Numbered from the stretch's first letter, positions 7,678 to 16,045 are shown. The stretch is DNA of 17,824 bases from Nitrospirota bacterium (GCA_024277515.1 JAJRVB010000221.1:1-17824); one strand, 5' to 3'. Translations and numbers: made by a program. The notes: a model not told the origin generated them from the letters alone.

Positions 7678-8340
7678 TTACTCCAGGTCCTTTTCAGGGA
7701 TAAACTTATCGCCCGTAATTATGGAATTGAAAATCCCTGTTTCTTCAATCGACTCGGTGAACAGGACAAGGTAAATGTGTATCAGGGTAAATGCAAAGAT
7801 GGCATACATGAGCAGGTGGTGCCACAGCCGTATGGTCTGGAGGTACATCACGTTCGTCATCCAGCCTCCGAGCACGGTCCATACCGCCCCGGTGTGGTTG
7901 ACCGAATAGAGGGCAAACCCGGAAAATACCATGAAGAAGAAAACCGCCAGCAGCAGCAGGTATGACAGCCCTCCCAATGCCGAATGACCAATGTGCGCCT
8001 TCGTCCTCTTGCAGCAAAACAGATAACACCTCAGGTCATCCGCGATCTCTCCTATCCTCTTCCCGGAAAAGGGCGCCCATTCCGACAGTCCGGCATATTT
8101 ATTCCCGAATATGAACCAGTAGATCCTGATTATAATGCTCATCAGAAACGCATAGGCCGCCACAAAATGGATGAACCTCATCCATCCCATGATATACTGG
8201 GATGAAGACTGGGCAAGGGTGTACGGATTGCCGATGTAAAGGCCTGTGACCGAAAGGGCAAGGAGACAGAGTACATTTATCCAGTGAGTAAATCTGACCG
8301 GGAATTCCCATACATATACTATCTCTTTTTTGTCTTTCAT
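7678..8340 (-). CDS. hyaC: Hydrogenase cytochrome b subunit (HyaC/HupC family)
   Basis: Di-heme membrane cytochrome b that anchors the periplasmic hydrogenase and passes its electrons to quinone. It has about 220 residues and four predicted membrane helices. Candidate heme-ligand histidines are R-F-T-H-W in helix 1, M-R-F-I-H-F in helix 2, W-H-H-L-L-M and L-I-H-I-Y in helix 4. The ATG at 8340 is preferred over ATG at 8346, because the AAAGGGGGG ribosome site sits directly against the earlier ATG but 6 nt from the later one. A short loop around residues 104-110 contains C-x-x-x-C-C, which I do not recognise as a known site. It follows the large subunit by 16 nt, as in group 1 operons. Confidence 0.93.
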   Translation of the reverse strand: MKDKKEIVYVWEFPVRFTHWINVLCLLALSVTGLYIGNPYTLAQSSSQYIMGWMRFIHFVAAYAFLMSIIIRIYWFIFGNKYAGLSEWAPFSGKRIGEIADDLRCYLFCCKRTKAHIGHSALGGLSYLLLLAVFFFMVFSGFALYSVNHTGAVWTVLGGWMTNVMYLQTIRLWHHLLMYAIFAFTLIHIYLVLFTESIEETGIFNSIITGDKFIPEKDLE

Positions 8341-8356
8341 TGTCATCCCCCCTTTC

Positions 8357-10069
8357 CTATTTCACCTTTATTTTTATGACCTCATTGCCGTCCGCATCCA
8401 GTACATGAACGGCACAGGCCATACAGGGATCAAATGAGTGAATCGTCCTGAGAATTTCAACAGGCTGATCAGGGTTTGCTATCGGAGTTCCCACCAGCGC
8501 CTCTTCGTACGGGCCTCTCTGGTTCCCTGCGTCCCTTGGGGACGCGTTCCATGTCCCCGGGACCACGCACTGGTAATTTTCGATCTTTTTGTCCTTTATC
8601 TTTACCCAGTGGCAGAGCGCGCCCCTCGGCGCCTCGTGAAACCCGTACCCCTTTGCCTCGGCAGGCCAGGTTGAAGGGTCCCACTTTTCTCCGTTGTGAA
8701 TTCTCATGTCACCGTTTTTCATATTGGCTGCAAGCTGGTTCATCCATACGGGGATCTGCTCTGCCGTCACGAGTGTCTCGATCGCCCGCGCAGCAGTCCT
8801 TCCCAGGGTTGAGAACAGGGCCGACGGTCCTACCCCGAGCGTCTTGAGCACACTGTTTACGACTTCCTGCACTCTTTCGTGTCCGGACGCGTATGCAACG
8901 AGCATTCTTGCCAGCGGGCCTACCTCCATGGCCCTGTCATCGTAACGCGGCGCTTTGAGCCACGAATACTTTTCATCTGTGTTCAGGTACTCGTACGGCG
9001 GCTGCGGCCCGGTGTAATTGTAGTTTGTTTCTCCGTCCCACGGATGCTTTGCCTTGTCGTCTCCTCCTGAATAGTTATACCATGAGCGTGAAATATACTC
9101 GGTCACCTTCTGCTGGTCAACCGGATGCACCTTTGACAGGTCCTTATCGAGGATTATTCCGCGGGGCAGCCACATGTTTGCGGTATTACTCTCGTTGTCA
9201 TTCGGAAATTCACCGTAACTCATGAAATTCCCGACCCCCGCGCCATATCCGGCCCATTCAAGGTAGAACGGGGCAACAGCCAGCACATCCGGTACGTAAA
9301 CCTTCTCAACAAAGTCCTTTGCCTGTGCGGCAAGTCCGCTGATAAATGCTATGCTTCCTGCATTAAGCGCATTCTGGCTTTCGGGATCAACCGGTATGGA
9401 CATGCCGCCGACTATATAAGTCTGCGCATGCGGATTTTTCGCCCCCAGCAGGGCCTGTATCTTTATAACATCTCTCTGCCAGTCAAGGGCCTCAAGATAG
9501 TGGGCGACTGCCATAAGGTTCGCCTCAGGAGGAAGTTTATACGCAGGGTGCCCCCAGTAACCGTTGCTGAACGGACCGAGCTGGCCCCTGTCCACAAACG
9601 CCTTTATTCTGTCTCTGATTCCCCTGAAGTAATCCTCACTCGATTTCGGCCAGTCTGAAATTTTCTGCGCAAGGGCTGATGTCTTAGCCGGACTTGCGCT
9701 TAAAGCGCTAACAATGTCCACCCAGTCGAGGGCATGAAGATGATAAAAATGAATCACATGATCCTGTACATACTGAATCCCGCTGATCAGGTTTCTGATA
9801 ATTCTTGCGTTGTCAGGAATTGTTATTCCCAAAGCGTCTTCGACCGCTCTCACCGAGGCGGTTGCGTGCACCGTAGTTCAGACGCCTCATATACGCTGGG
9901 TAAAGGCCCACGCGTCTCTGGGGTCTCTGCCCTTCAGGATCAGCTCAATTCCCCTGAACATAGTACTCGAGCTCCAGGCGTCAACGACCTTGCCGTTTTC
10001 CACTTTAGCTTCAATTCTTAGATGCCCTTCGATTCTTGTGATCGGATCAATAACTAATTTCTTTGCCAA
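8357..10069 (-). CDS. hyaB: [NiFe] hydrogenase large subunit with two in-frame UGA (putative Sec) codons in the L1 motif
   Basis: Catalytic subunit of a group 1 hydrogenase, carrying the Ni-Fe site. The frame is interrupted only by UGA at 9889-9887 and 9880-9878. These fall exactly at the two cysteines of the N-terminal R-I-C-G-V-C-T motif, giving R-I-U-G-V-U-T at residues 61 and 64. Before them is I-D-P-I-T-R-I-E-G-H; after them are T-V-H-A-T-A-S-V-R-A-V-E-D and H-F-Y-H-L-H-A-L-D-W-V-D, all in one frame. The C-terminal motif D-P-C-M-A-C-A-V-H (C549, C552) is normal, with a 15-residue cleavable tail. A SECIS-like hairpin follows. The start is TTG at 10069, 8 nt after GGAGG; GTG at 10078 overlaps that site. 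Read as ordinary stops, the UGAs would leave a 60-residue peptide, and the rest would need to restart at GTG 9871. I favour one 570-residue selenoprotein; a pseudogene is the main alternative. Confidence 0.88.
9833..9889 (-). promoter_or_regulatory. Putative bacterial SECIS element spanning and following two UGA codons
   Basis: On the minus strand an upper hairpin is formed by ACCGC (9862-9858) and CTC (9857-9855) pairing with GAG (9851-9849) and GCGGT (9847-9843). It has a GGT apical loop (9854-9852) and one bulged A (9848). The loop starts 23 nt after the second UGA and 32 nt after the first, both inside the spacing usual for bacterial SECIS elements. It begins with G and contains GU. A lower stem pairs GGCGTC (9886-9881), just after the first UGA, with GACGCT (9838-9833), including one G-U pair. 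Base pairing was worked out by hand, with no energy calculation. Confidence 0.6.
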
Positions 10070-10086
10070 TGCTCCCACCTCCTTTA

Positions 10087-11181
10087 TTATTCTTTATCTT
10101 TTTTCCCGGATGAAACCGCCCTCCCGACTGCGTGAATTGCAAGACCCGCAGCTGTAGCAGCGGCAAGACCTGCTCCAATTTTGTCGGCCGTCTTTTCAAC
10201 ACCGAAACCGGGGACATTCGGCAGCCTCCCGTAGAACGGACTCATAGAGTCCCAGAAATGGGGCTCCGAGCATCCGATGCAGCCGTGTCCCGCCTGCACA
10301 GGCCAGCTTGTGCCTTCGTTGTATTTCACAGTCGGACAGTTGTGGAATGTCTCAGGGCCCTTGCAGCCCATCTCGTACAGACACCAGCCCTGACGATGGC
10401 CTTCATCCCCCCATTTCTGGACATACTGCCCGGCATCAAAATGGCCCCTTCTTTCACAGTTATCATGAATCCTCTTTCCATATGCAAAGAGCGGCCTGCC
10501 GAGTCTGTCGGTCTGGGGCAGTCTTCCAAGTGTCAGGTAATGCACGATCGTTGCGGTAAGGTTTTCCACATTCAGAGGACATCCCGGCAGATTAACTACC
10601 GTTGCGCCCGGCACTGCTTCCTGCACTCCTACCGCGCCGGTCGGGTTCGGGGCTGCCGCCGGGATCCCGCCATGAGTCGCACAGGTGCCGACAGCCAGTG
10701 TGGCCGCGGCATTACCGCATACTTCACGGACAATGTCAATTGCTGACTTTCCTCCGATACAGCAATACACCCCGTTGTCCTTCAAAGGGATAGACCCCTC
10801 AACAACAGCAAAGTATTTGCCTTTTTGATTTTTCACTACATCCTCAAGTGACTTTTCAGCTGCAAACCCTGACGGGGCCATGATAGTTTCGTGATATTCT
10901 ACTGAAAAAATATCAAGAATAATCTGGCTGACCGTGGGTTTGGTCGCCCTGAGAAGGGCCTCGGTGTCACCGGCACAGTCCTGGTATTCCAGCCATACCA
11001 GATACGGCTTCTGTGATGCAACGGCTTCAGCGATCCTGGGGATAAACGAAGACGGCAGGGCCAGTAATGCAGCCATACCCGTGCACCATTTTATGAAGTC
11101 CCTTCGGGAAACACCTTTTTTCTCGAGTGACTCCAGGAGTTCCGGTGCTATATGCATCGGATCGTCAGATTTGGAATTCAT
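10087..11181 (-). CDS. hyaA: [NiFe] hydrogenase small subunit, Tat-exported, with C-A-G-D proximal-cluster motif
   Basis: Electron-transfer subunit with three Fe-S clusters linking the Ni-Fe site to the cytochrome b. The 364 residues start with a Tat signal (SRRDFIK at 25-31, then a hydrophobic stretch to about 50) and end with a hydrophobic anchor helix (about 334-355). Distal cluster ligands H239, C242, C267 and C273, and medial ligands C282, C301 and C304, match the family spacing, so a [3Fe-4S] medial cluster is expected. The proximal cluster is odd: the motif at 69-72 is C-A-G-D rather than C-x-G-C, so the cluster has C69, C167 and C201 plus D72 as a possible fourth ligand. The Asp codon is GAC, so this is not a recoding event. 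The start is an ATG 7 nt after GGGGGAGG. It precedes the large subunit by 17 nt. Confidence 0.95.
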   Translation of the reverse strand: MNSKSDDPMHIAPELLESLEKKGVSRRDFIKWCTGMAALLALPSSFIPRIAEAVASQKPYLVWLEYQDCAGDTEALLRATKPTVSQIILDIFSVEYHETIMAPSGFAAEKSLEDVVKNQKGKYFAVVEGSIPLKDNGVYCCIGGKSAIDIVREVCGNAAATLAVGTCATHGGIPAAAPNPTGAVGVQEAVPGATVVNLPGCPLNVENLTATIVHYLTLGRLPQTDRLGRPLFAYGKRIHDNCERRGHFDAGQYVQKWGDEGHRQGWCLYEMGCKGPETFHNCPTVKYNEGTSWPVQAGHGCIGCSEPHFWDSMSPFYGRLPNVPGFGVEKTADKIGAGLAAATAAGLAIHAVGRAVSSGKKDKE

Positions 11182-11243
11182 AAACTTACCTCCCCCTTTC
11201 TCCTGAACGTTTATAAATTAAAAAGATAAATCAGATATTCTCA

Positions 11244-11277
11244 CTTGAAAAGTATCACAATTTTAAGCACTTGTCAA
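11244..11277 (-). promoter_or_regulatory. Candidate sigma-70 promoter and overlapping inverted repeat upstream of the hydrogenase operon
   Basis: On the minus strand TTGACA (11277-11272) and TACTTT (11254-11249) are 17 nt apart. The start site would be near 11242, leaving about 60 nt before the small-subunit ATG. TGTGA-N6-TCAAG (11259-11244) overlaps the -10 box and resembles a CRP/FNR-family site, with one half degenerate. A protein bound there would more likely repress than activate. The whole 11182-11423 spacer is AT-rich and shows no open frame of note. Confidence 0.45.
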
Positions 11278-11423
11278 TAAATATAAGAAATGAAATATAA
11301 AAAATAAAAATTATGGAAGGGTTTTTATCATATAAATAATTCTCCTTAATTTTGATTTTTGGTCTTTAATTTTTACATTTCCATGTCCGGATGATGCCAA
11401 TAGTAATAGTACGCCCTCCAGCA

Positions 11424-13115
11424 CTACCTGCCTTTATTCAGCATTTCGCGGGCATGCTTCAGCGATGCTGCGGAGGTTTTTCCGCTTAACATCCGGGAAA
11501 CTTCGCGGGTCCTTTCTTCTTTCTCAATCCTGCGGACCTCAACGGTCGTCCGTTTATTGTTCACCTTCTTCTCGATTTTGAGGTGAGTGCCGGCATATGA
11601 CGCTATCTGGGGAAGATGGGTTATGCTGATAATCTGATGCCGGGAAGCAAGGTCATGCAGCTTCCGCCCTACTGCTTCAGCAGCGATACCGCCGATGCCG
11701 GCATCGATCTCATCAAATATCAGCACCGCCAGATTGTCACCTTTTGCAAGGATGCTCTTCAGGGCGAGCATTATTCTTGAAAGCTCCCCTCCTGAAGCGA
11801 TTCTGGAAACAGGCTTGAGCCCTTCTCCAATATTGGGAGAAATCAAAAACTCAATATTATCAATGCCGGTCACTGTTGATTTCAATCCGTCTTCAGTATC
11901 ATCTCCCTCTGCCCGGTCCAACTGGATAGCAAACTTTGTCCCTGTCATGGACAGGCCGGCCAGTTCAGCTTCTACCCCTGCTTCGATTTTAGCTGATACC
12001 GCCCTTCTTTTGTCCGACAGACTGTGCGCTGCCCTGCTCAATTGTTTCTTTATATCCTTACTCTCTGCAAGAAACGATTCAAGCACCTCCTCAGAGTGTT
12101 CCAGTTCCTCCAGCTCGATCATCGCCCTATCCCTGTACGCGATGATCTCATTTACATCGCTGCCGTATTTCCTTGCCAGGCCCTTAATAAGTTCAAGTCT
12201 CTCCTGGACACCTGCAAGCCTTTCCGGGCTGAAATCAATCTCGTCTTTATAGTCTCTCAGGAAATATGCCGTCTCCTCAAGTAACGGCAGGGCCTCTTCA
12301 AGGGTCTTCAGAGACTCTGCTGCGCGGGCATCAATGCCGGAGATCTCCCTGAAATTCTCAAGAATAACAGCCAGACGTGAGATACAGGAGGCATCAGAAG
12401 AATAAAGCGACTCATAGGTGTCATTTGCAAGCTCGGCAAGACGACCGGCGTTTGCCAGAATTTTTTCATCTTCAACAAGCTGCTCCTCTTCTCCGGGGAA
12501 TAGTTCCGCTGCTTTGATTTCATTTATCTGAAATTTAAGGATATCAATCCTCCGGGCACGCTCCTTCTCTTTCTGCGCAAGGTCGCTGATCTTTTGCCTT
12601 ATCGAGAGCTGAGACTCATGGAGCTTTGACACTTCCTCCCGCTCAGACACCAGGCCTCCATAGGCATCAAGCAGGACAAGCTGTTTGTCAGGTGACAGCA
12701 GTGACTGGTGTTCATATTGACCATGAACATCGATTATATCTCTGCTGATGTCAGAGAGGGTCTGCACATTCACCATGTAGCCGTTCACATAGGCCCTGGT
12801 CCTGCCCTGAAGTGTAATGAGCCGCTTTAGTATGAGACCGTTATCGATAACGATCCCGTTGTCCTGAAGGAATTGGAGCGTTGAAGGGTTCATTGCTTCA
12901 GGCAGGACATCAAAGAAGGCCTCCACAACCGCCTCTTTTGCCCCGCTTCTCACAAACTCTCCTGAGGCGCGTTCGCCGAGGGCAAGACTGAGTGCGTTAA
13001 TCAGGATGGACTTCCCTGCCCCGGTTTCTCCTGTTATCGCGTTAAAACCGTCTTCAAATTCTACTGTTACATCATCAATAATCGAGAAATTTCTGATGTG
13101 GAGTTCACGAAGCAT
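11424..13115 (-). CDS. recN: DNA repair protein RecN
   Basis: SMC-like ATPase that acts in the recombinational repair of double-strand breaks. The 563 residues contain the N-terminal Walker A GETGAGKS at about 30-37, and a long central coiled coil (roughly 150-380) with charged heptad-like sequence. The C-terminal ABC signature is S-R-I-A-S-G-G-E-L-S-R, followed by the Walker B L-I-F-D-E-I-D-A-G-I-G-G. A later S-I-T-H-L-P-Q-I-A switch region is also present. Length is typical (about 550-570). The start is the ATG at 13115 giving M-L-R-E-L-H-I-R-N-F, matching family N-termini, although no good Shine-Dalgarno sequence precedes it. It lies between the cytochrome c biogenesis genes and the hydrogenase on the same strand. 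I see no functional link to either. Confidence 0.96.
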   Translation of the reverse strand: MLRELHIRNFSIIDDVTVEFEDGFNAITGETGAGKSILINALSLALGERASGEFVRSGAKEAVVEAFFDVLPEAMNPSTLQFLQDNGIVIDNGLILKRLITLQGRTRAYVNGYMVNVQTLSDISRDIIDVHGQYEHQSLLSPDKQLVLLDAYGGLVSEREEVSKLHESQLSIRQKISDLAQKEKERARRIDILKFQINEIKAAELFPGEEEQLVEDEKILANAGRLAELANDTYESLYSSDASCISRLAVILENFREISGIDARAAESLKTLEEALPLLEETAYFLRDYKDEIDFSPERLAGVQERLELIKGLARKYGSDVNEIIAYRDRAMIELEELEHSEEVLESFLAESKDIKKQLSRAAHSLSDKRRAVSAKIEAGVEAELAGLSMTGTKFAIQLDRAEGDDTEDGLKSTVTGIDNIEFLISPNIGEGLKPVSRIASGGELSRIMLALKSILAKGDNLAVLIFDEIDAGIGGIAAEAVGRKLHDLASRHQIISITHLPQIASYAGTHLKIEKKVNNKRTTVEVRRIEKEERTREVSRMLSGKTSAASLKHAREMLNKGR

Positions 13116-13250
13116 CGCAGTTGAGGCATATATTAGCAGATTTATCCTGAAAACGGCTATCAGCCACTACAGGAAATTCATATGTTTCTGTTATGTCCGT
13201 GGCCAAATGCCTTTGATACAGTCCAGGGAATTATGTACGAAATGCCTTCC

Positions 13251-14357
13251 CTACCCGCTCCCGTATGCATGGAGACCTGAAAGCACGAGATTAACTCCAA
13301 GGTATGTAAAAATCACGGCGATGAATCCGACCACAGAGAGTATCGCCACCCTCTTGCCTCTCCAGCCGGCTACAAAACGGGCATGCAGATACAGCGCATA
13401 CACAAACCATGTTATGAGCGACCATGTCTCCTTGGGGTCCCATGTCCAGTACTTTCCCCATGCGCTGTTTGCCCAGATGGCCCCCATTAACAGGCCGCCG
13501 ATCGTAAACAGCGGAAACCCCACAGCGATGCTCTTGTATGCAATCTCATCCAGCATGGCCGGTGTAAGATTAAGACCTTCAAGCACCTTCTTGAGCCTGA
13601 TGCCGAGGTGCCAGAGCAGAAATATAAAGGCCACTGAAACGATACTGCTGACAGCAACAACACCCCCTGATGAACTCCTTATCGTAGACTTGAGAAAGTG
13701 GTTCTGAAAAAGCTCGGCCCTCTCAGCGGACGACAGACTCAGGAAGTCGATCCCCATTCCGACAAGCACAAGAATAAAGATGCCGGTGATGATGCTCCAG
13801 AAAATATATGTCTTCTCTGTTTTTGATTCCGTCACCATCACAATGTATGCAGTGGCGGCCCCGAAAGATACGCCGAACGCGGCATACCCTATGAAACTGA
13901 GAAACACATGAAAAAGGAGCCAGTTTGACTGGAGCGCCGGGATCAGCGGCTGGATCTCCTTTGTAGCGCCTGAAATGTCAATAAAAAGCAGCGCAAGGGC
14001 CGCAAGGGGTGTAACAAACGCCCCGAGCGAACGGTTTTTGTATTTGAATTCAAAAATGAGATGAATCAGCATGAGAGACCAGACAAAAAATATGAGCGAT
14101 TCATAGAGGTTCCTGAGCGGCGCGCCCCGTAATGTTGCCTCCACAAATCCGGAGGTCGGGTTTGACGCCATCCAGAAGTAGTATGAATGAACCCATCTCA
14201 TCGCAAGGGCAGCGGTCTGACAGACAAAGCCGAAAATTGTTATGGAAGTAGCCACAATGCCTGTCGTCCTGTTCCTGACAACAAGATAAATAACATACGT
14301 AATCATGGCGGCTATATATGCGCCCGCTGATATATCAAACAAGACGGAACTGGTCAT
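13251..14357 (-). CDS. ccsA: System II cytochrome c biogenesis protein, CcsA/ResC family (heme handling)
   Basis: Multispanning membrane protein that, with ResB/Ccs1, carries heme across the membrane and attaches it to apocytochromes c. The WWD domain is at about 295-318 (W-G-K-Y-W-T-W-D-P-K-E-T-W-S-L). Candidate heme-ligating histidines are H150 (W-L-L-F-H), H325 (L-Y-L-H-A-R) and H363 (S-G-L-H-A-Y) near the C-terminus. At 368 residues it is longer than many homologues. The segment from about 177 to 270, with two extra hydrophobic stretches (184-205 and 232-252), separates the first and second halves of the family core. The ATG follows AAGGAG by 6 nt. It lies 29 nt downstream of resB, so the two are surely co-transcribed. 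Confidence 0.93.
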   Translation of the reverse strand: MTSSVLFDISAGAYIAAMITYVIYLVVRNRTTGIVATSITIFGFVCQTAALAMRWVHSYYFWMASNPTSGFVEATLRGAPLRNLYESLIFFVWSLMLIHLIFEFKYKNRSLGAFVTPLAALALLFIDISGATKEIQPLIPALQSNWLLFHVFLSFIGYAAFGVSFGAATAYIVMVTESKTEKTYIFWSIITGIFILVLVGMGIDFLSLSSAERAELFQNHFLKSTIRSSSGGVVAVSSIVSVAFIFLLWHLGIRLKKVLEGLNLTPAMLDEIAYKSIAVGFPLFTIGGLLMGAIWANSAWGKYWTWDPKETWSLITWFVYALYLHARFVAGWRGKRVAILSVVGFIAVIFTYLGVNLVLSGLHAYGSG

Positions 14358-14386
14358 TTCTTACTCCTTGCTATAAATTCCCGGCA

Positions 14387-15832
14387 TCACTTTTTTGAAG
14401 GCTGTCCGCCTTCTATTGATTCAGATGCACGAGATATGATTTTATCAATTTCCTTTTCGAAATTAATCCTGTTTCTGTTGGTCGAGCCGCCTATGGCAAC
14501 CCGGACCGACTTCTTATTACCCGTAATATTTATCCAGATTTTCTTATGGCTGATAAAAAAACATATGTATAAACCGACTCCCATGAGCGTGGAGGCGAGG
14601 TAGATAAGCCAGACCCCGGGGTCTTTTGTGACCTGAAGCCCTGTATATTCAACTCCCCAGTAATCCGCGAATTTAACGGAATGCCCGCCCGGCAGGAAAC
14701 CGGTATCCGGATACCGTTTTAAAATCCACCCGGTATACGTATCCCTGCCCGGCTCTGCAAACTCGATGGCAACCGCCGGGTTAACCATATTTTTTGAATA
14801 GGTGTTAAGCTTGCCCGTATCTCTGTCCCGTGTCAGGGCAGTGGAAAAGTCATTGATCATACCGGTAATCCCGGTCCCGGGTATTTCAAAGGAATCCCCG
14901 AGCCTCAACCAGACCCTTTTCTCCGGACCTCCGGCCGGGGCGATATCCAGGACAAAATATCCCACAGTATCAGGCATCATCCCGTAACTCGACTGGAAAA
15001 AAGTGATCCCCTTGTATTTCAGGGGGTCGTTCACCTCGATCGTCTTCTTCAGCACTTCCTTCCCGTTTTCAAAGATAGACAGCTCGCTCTGGAATTCCCG
15101 CGGGGTATCACTGTCAACATAATACTGCGTATCGTACCAGTTGCACTTGACCACAAAACCGAGTTCAATCGGTTCAGTGGGAGATATATAGGCCACACTT
15201 GAGGAGCGTCCTTCAGGTAAATTCAGATACCCCTTGAACCCGTATCTGACGCCGATTATTGCCCCGGCAAATATCAGGAGGATGCTTAAATGCACCACAT
15301 ACACCGCAAGGCGCGCGTACCTGCCCTTTTGCGTATAGAGCCGCACAGTGTTCTCCTCCGATGACTCATTGACCCTGTAACGGGACGCCTTGAGGCTCTT
15401 GAGGAATTGTTCCTTTGCCGTGTCAAGTCCGGTCCTGAAAGTCAGATCCTTCCTTATGGGCATTGATTTTATCGCACTGTCCGACAACGGCTTCTGTGGT
15501 TTTTTAATGACACGCCAGGTCTTGGGAAATCTGTCAATCGAACAGACAATGAGATTGACACTGAAGACAGCCAGAAACGTGGTAAACCACCAGGACCCGT
15601 ACATATCCATAAAACCGAGTTTCGCAAATATGTTGTACACTGTAGGCGCTGCGGAATCGCCAAAAAACTTGGCAAGAAGGGTTATGTTTTTCGCGGGCTC
15701 GGCCTTCTGCTCAACTATAGTCCCGATAATGGATGATCCTGCGAGTACGATCAGTACGACAATCGCAAGCCGGACTGAAGCAAAAAACTTCCAGATCGAT
15801 TCAAATATGTCTTTCTTTTCTTTATCTTCCAA
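14387..15832 (-). CDS. resB: System II cytochrome c biogenesis protein ResB/Ccs1
   Basis: Membrane partner of CcsA in the cytochrome c synthetase, thought to present apocytochrome and help move heme. The 481 residues have three N-terminal membrane helices (about 18-38, 85-105, 175-197), a large extracytoplasmic domain (about 200-410) and one final helix (about 420-440). This is the usual ResB topology. Recognisable pieces are S-V-R-L-A-I-V-V-L near the start, D-P-L-K-Y-K-G-I-T-F-F-Q-S-S-Y in the domain, and D-P-G-V-W-L-I-Y before the last helix. The start is TTG at 15832, chosen because GGAGG lies 6 nt upstream. It is the first gene of the ccs pair, with a good promoter directly before it. 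Confidence 0.93.
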   Translation of the reverse strand: MEDKEKKDIFESIWKFFASVRLAIVVLIVLAGSSIIGTIVEQKAEPAKNITLLAKFFGDSAAPTVYNIFAKLGFMDMYGSWWFTTFLAVFSVNLIVCSIDRFPKTWRVIKKPQKPLSDSAIKSMPIRKDLTFRTGLDTAKEQFLKSLKASRYRVNESSEENTVRLYTQKGRYARLAVYVVHLSILLIFAGAIIGVRYGFKGYLNLPEGRSSSVAYISPTEPIELGFVVKCNWYDTQYYVDSDTPREFQSELSIFENGKEVLKKTIEVNDPLKYKGITFFQSSYGMMPDTVGYFVLDIAPAGGPEKRVWLRLGDSFEIPGTGITGMINDFSTALTRDRDTGKLNTYSKNMVNPAVAIEFAEPGRDTYTGWILKRYPDTGFLPGGHSVKFADYWGVEYTGLQVTKDPGVWLIYLASTLMGVGLYICFFISHKKIWINITGNKKSVRVAIGGSTNRNRINFEKEIDKIISRASESIEGGQPSKK

Positions 15833-15849
15833 AAAAACCTCCGATTTTA

Positions 15850-15879
15850 ACTATAGCGTTTCATGATTCTTGAAGTCAA
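15850..15879 (-). promoter_or_regulatory. Candidate sigma-70 promoter of resB-ccsA
   Basis: On the minus strand TTGACT (15879-15874) and TATAGT (15855-15850) are 18 nt apart. The predicted start near 15843 leaves a leader of about 11 nt that just includes the GGAGG site of resB. The rest of the 213-nt divergent spacer (15833-16045) must also hold the plus-strand promoter of the DsbA-like gene, for which I see only weak candidates. Confidence 0.45.
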
Positions 15880-16045
15880 TGTCAGGCAGGTCATTTCCCT
15901 AAGAGCTATAAAAACCTGCGAGTTCAGGCCGGGGTTTTGAGAATTTGCGATTGATGTTAAAATAAACCCGGAACAAGTATAAAATTATTTCTGTCCAGCA
16001 TATTATTATAGAAAATTATGCATAAAAGATAAAAAGGAGGAATGA

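Noticed and set aside
8476..8847. A 123-codon plus-strand frame opposite the hydrogenase large subunit, and other plus-strand frames at 3964-4482 and 9734-10157.
   Set aside because: They lie wholly or largely opposite well-supported genes, have no recognisable domains, and look like antisense shadows of GC-biased codons.
8357..10078. The hydrogenase large subunit as two separate genes or a simple pseudogene.
   Set aside because: Both halves are in one frame. The two stops are UGA only, and they sit exactly on the two L1 cysteine codons. No other damage is visible and the operon partners are intact. A pseudogene remains the formal alternative.
10964..10975. A recoded selenocysteine in the small subunit's proximal motif.
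   Set aside because: The codon is GAC (Asp), not UGA, and no other in-frame UGA is present in the gene.
10087..11181. An oxygen-tolerant six-cysteine [4Fe-3S] proximal cluster.
   Set aside because: The extra cysteines of that cluster are absent, and the motif even lacks one of the standard four.
13225..13252. A terminator after ccsA (AGGGAA pairing with TTCCCT).
   Set aside because: Only 6 bp with a 16-nt loop, no T-run, and it overlaps the ccsA stop codon.
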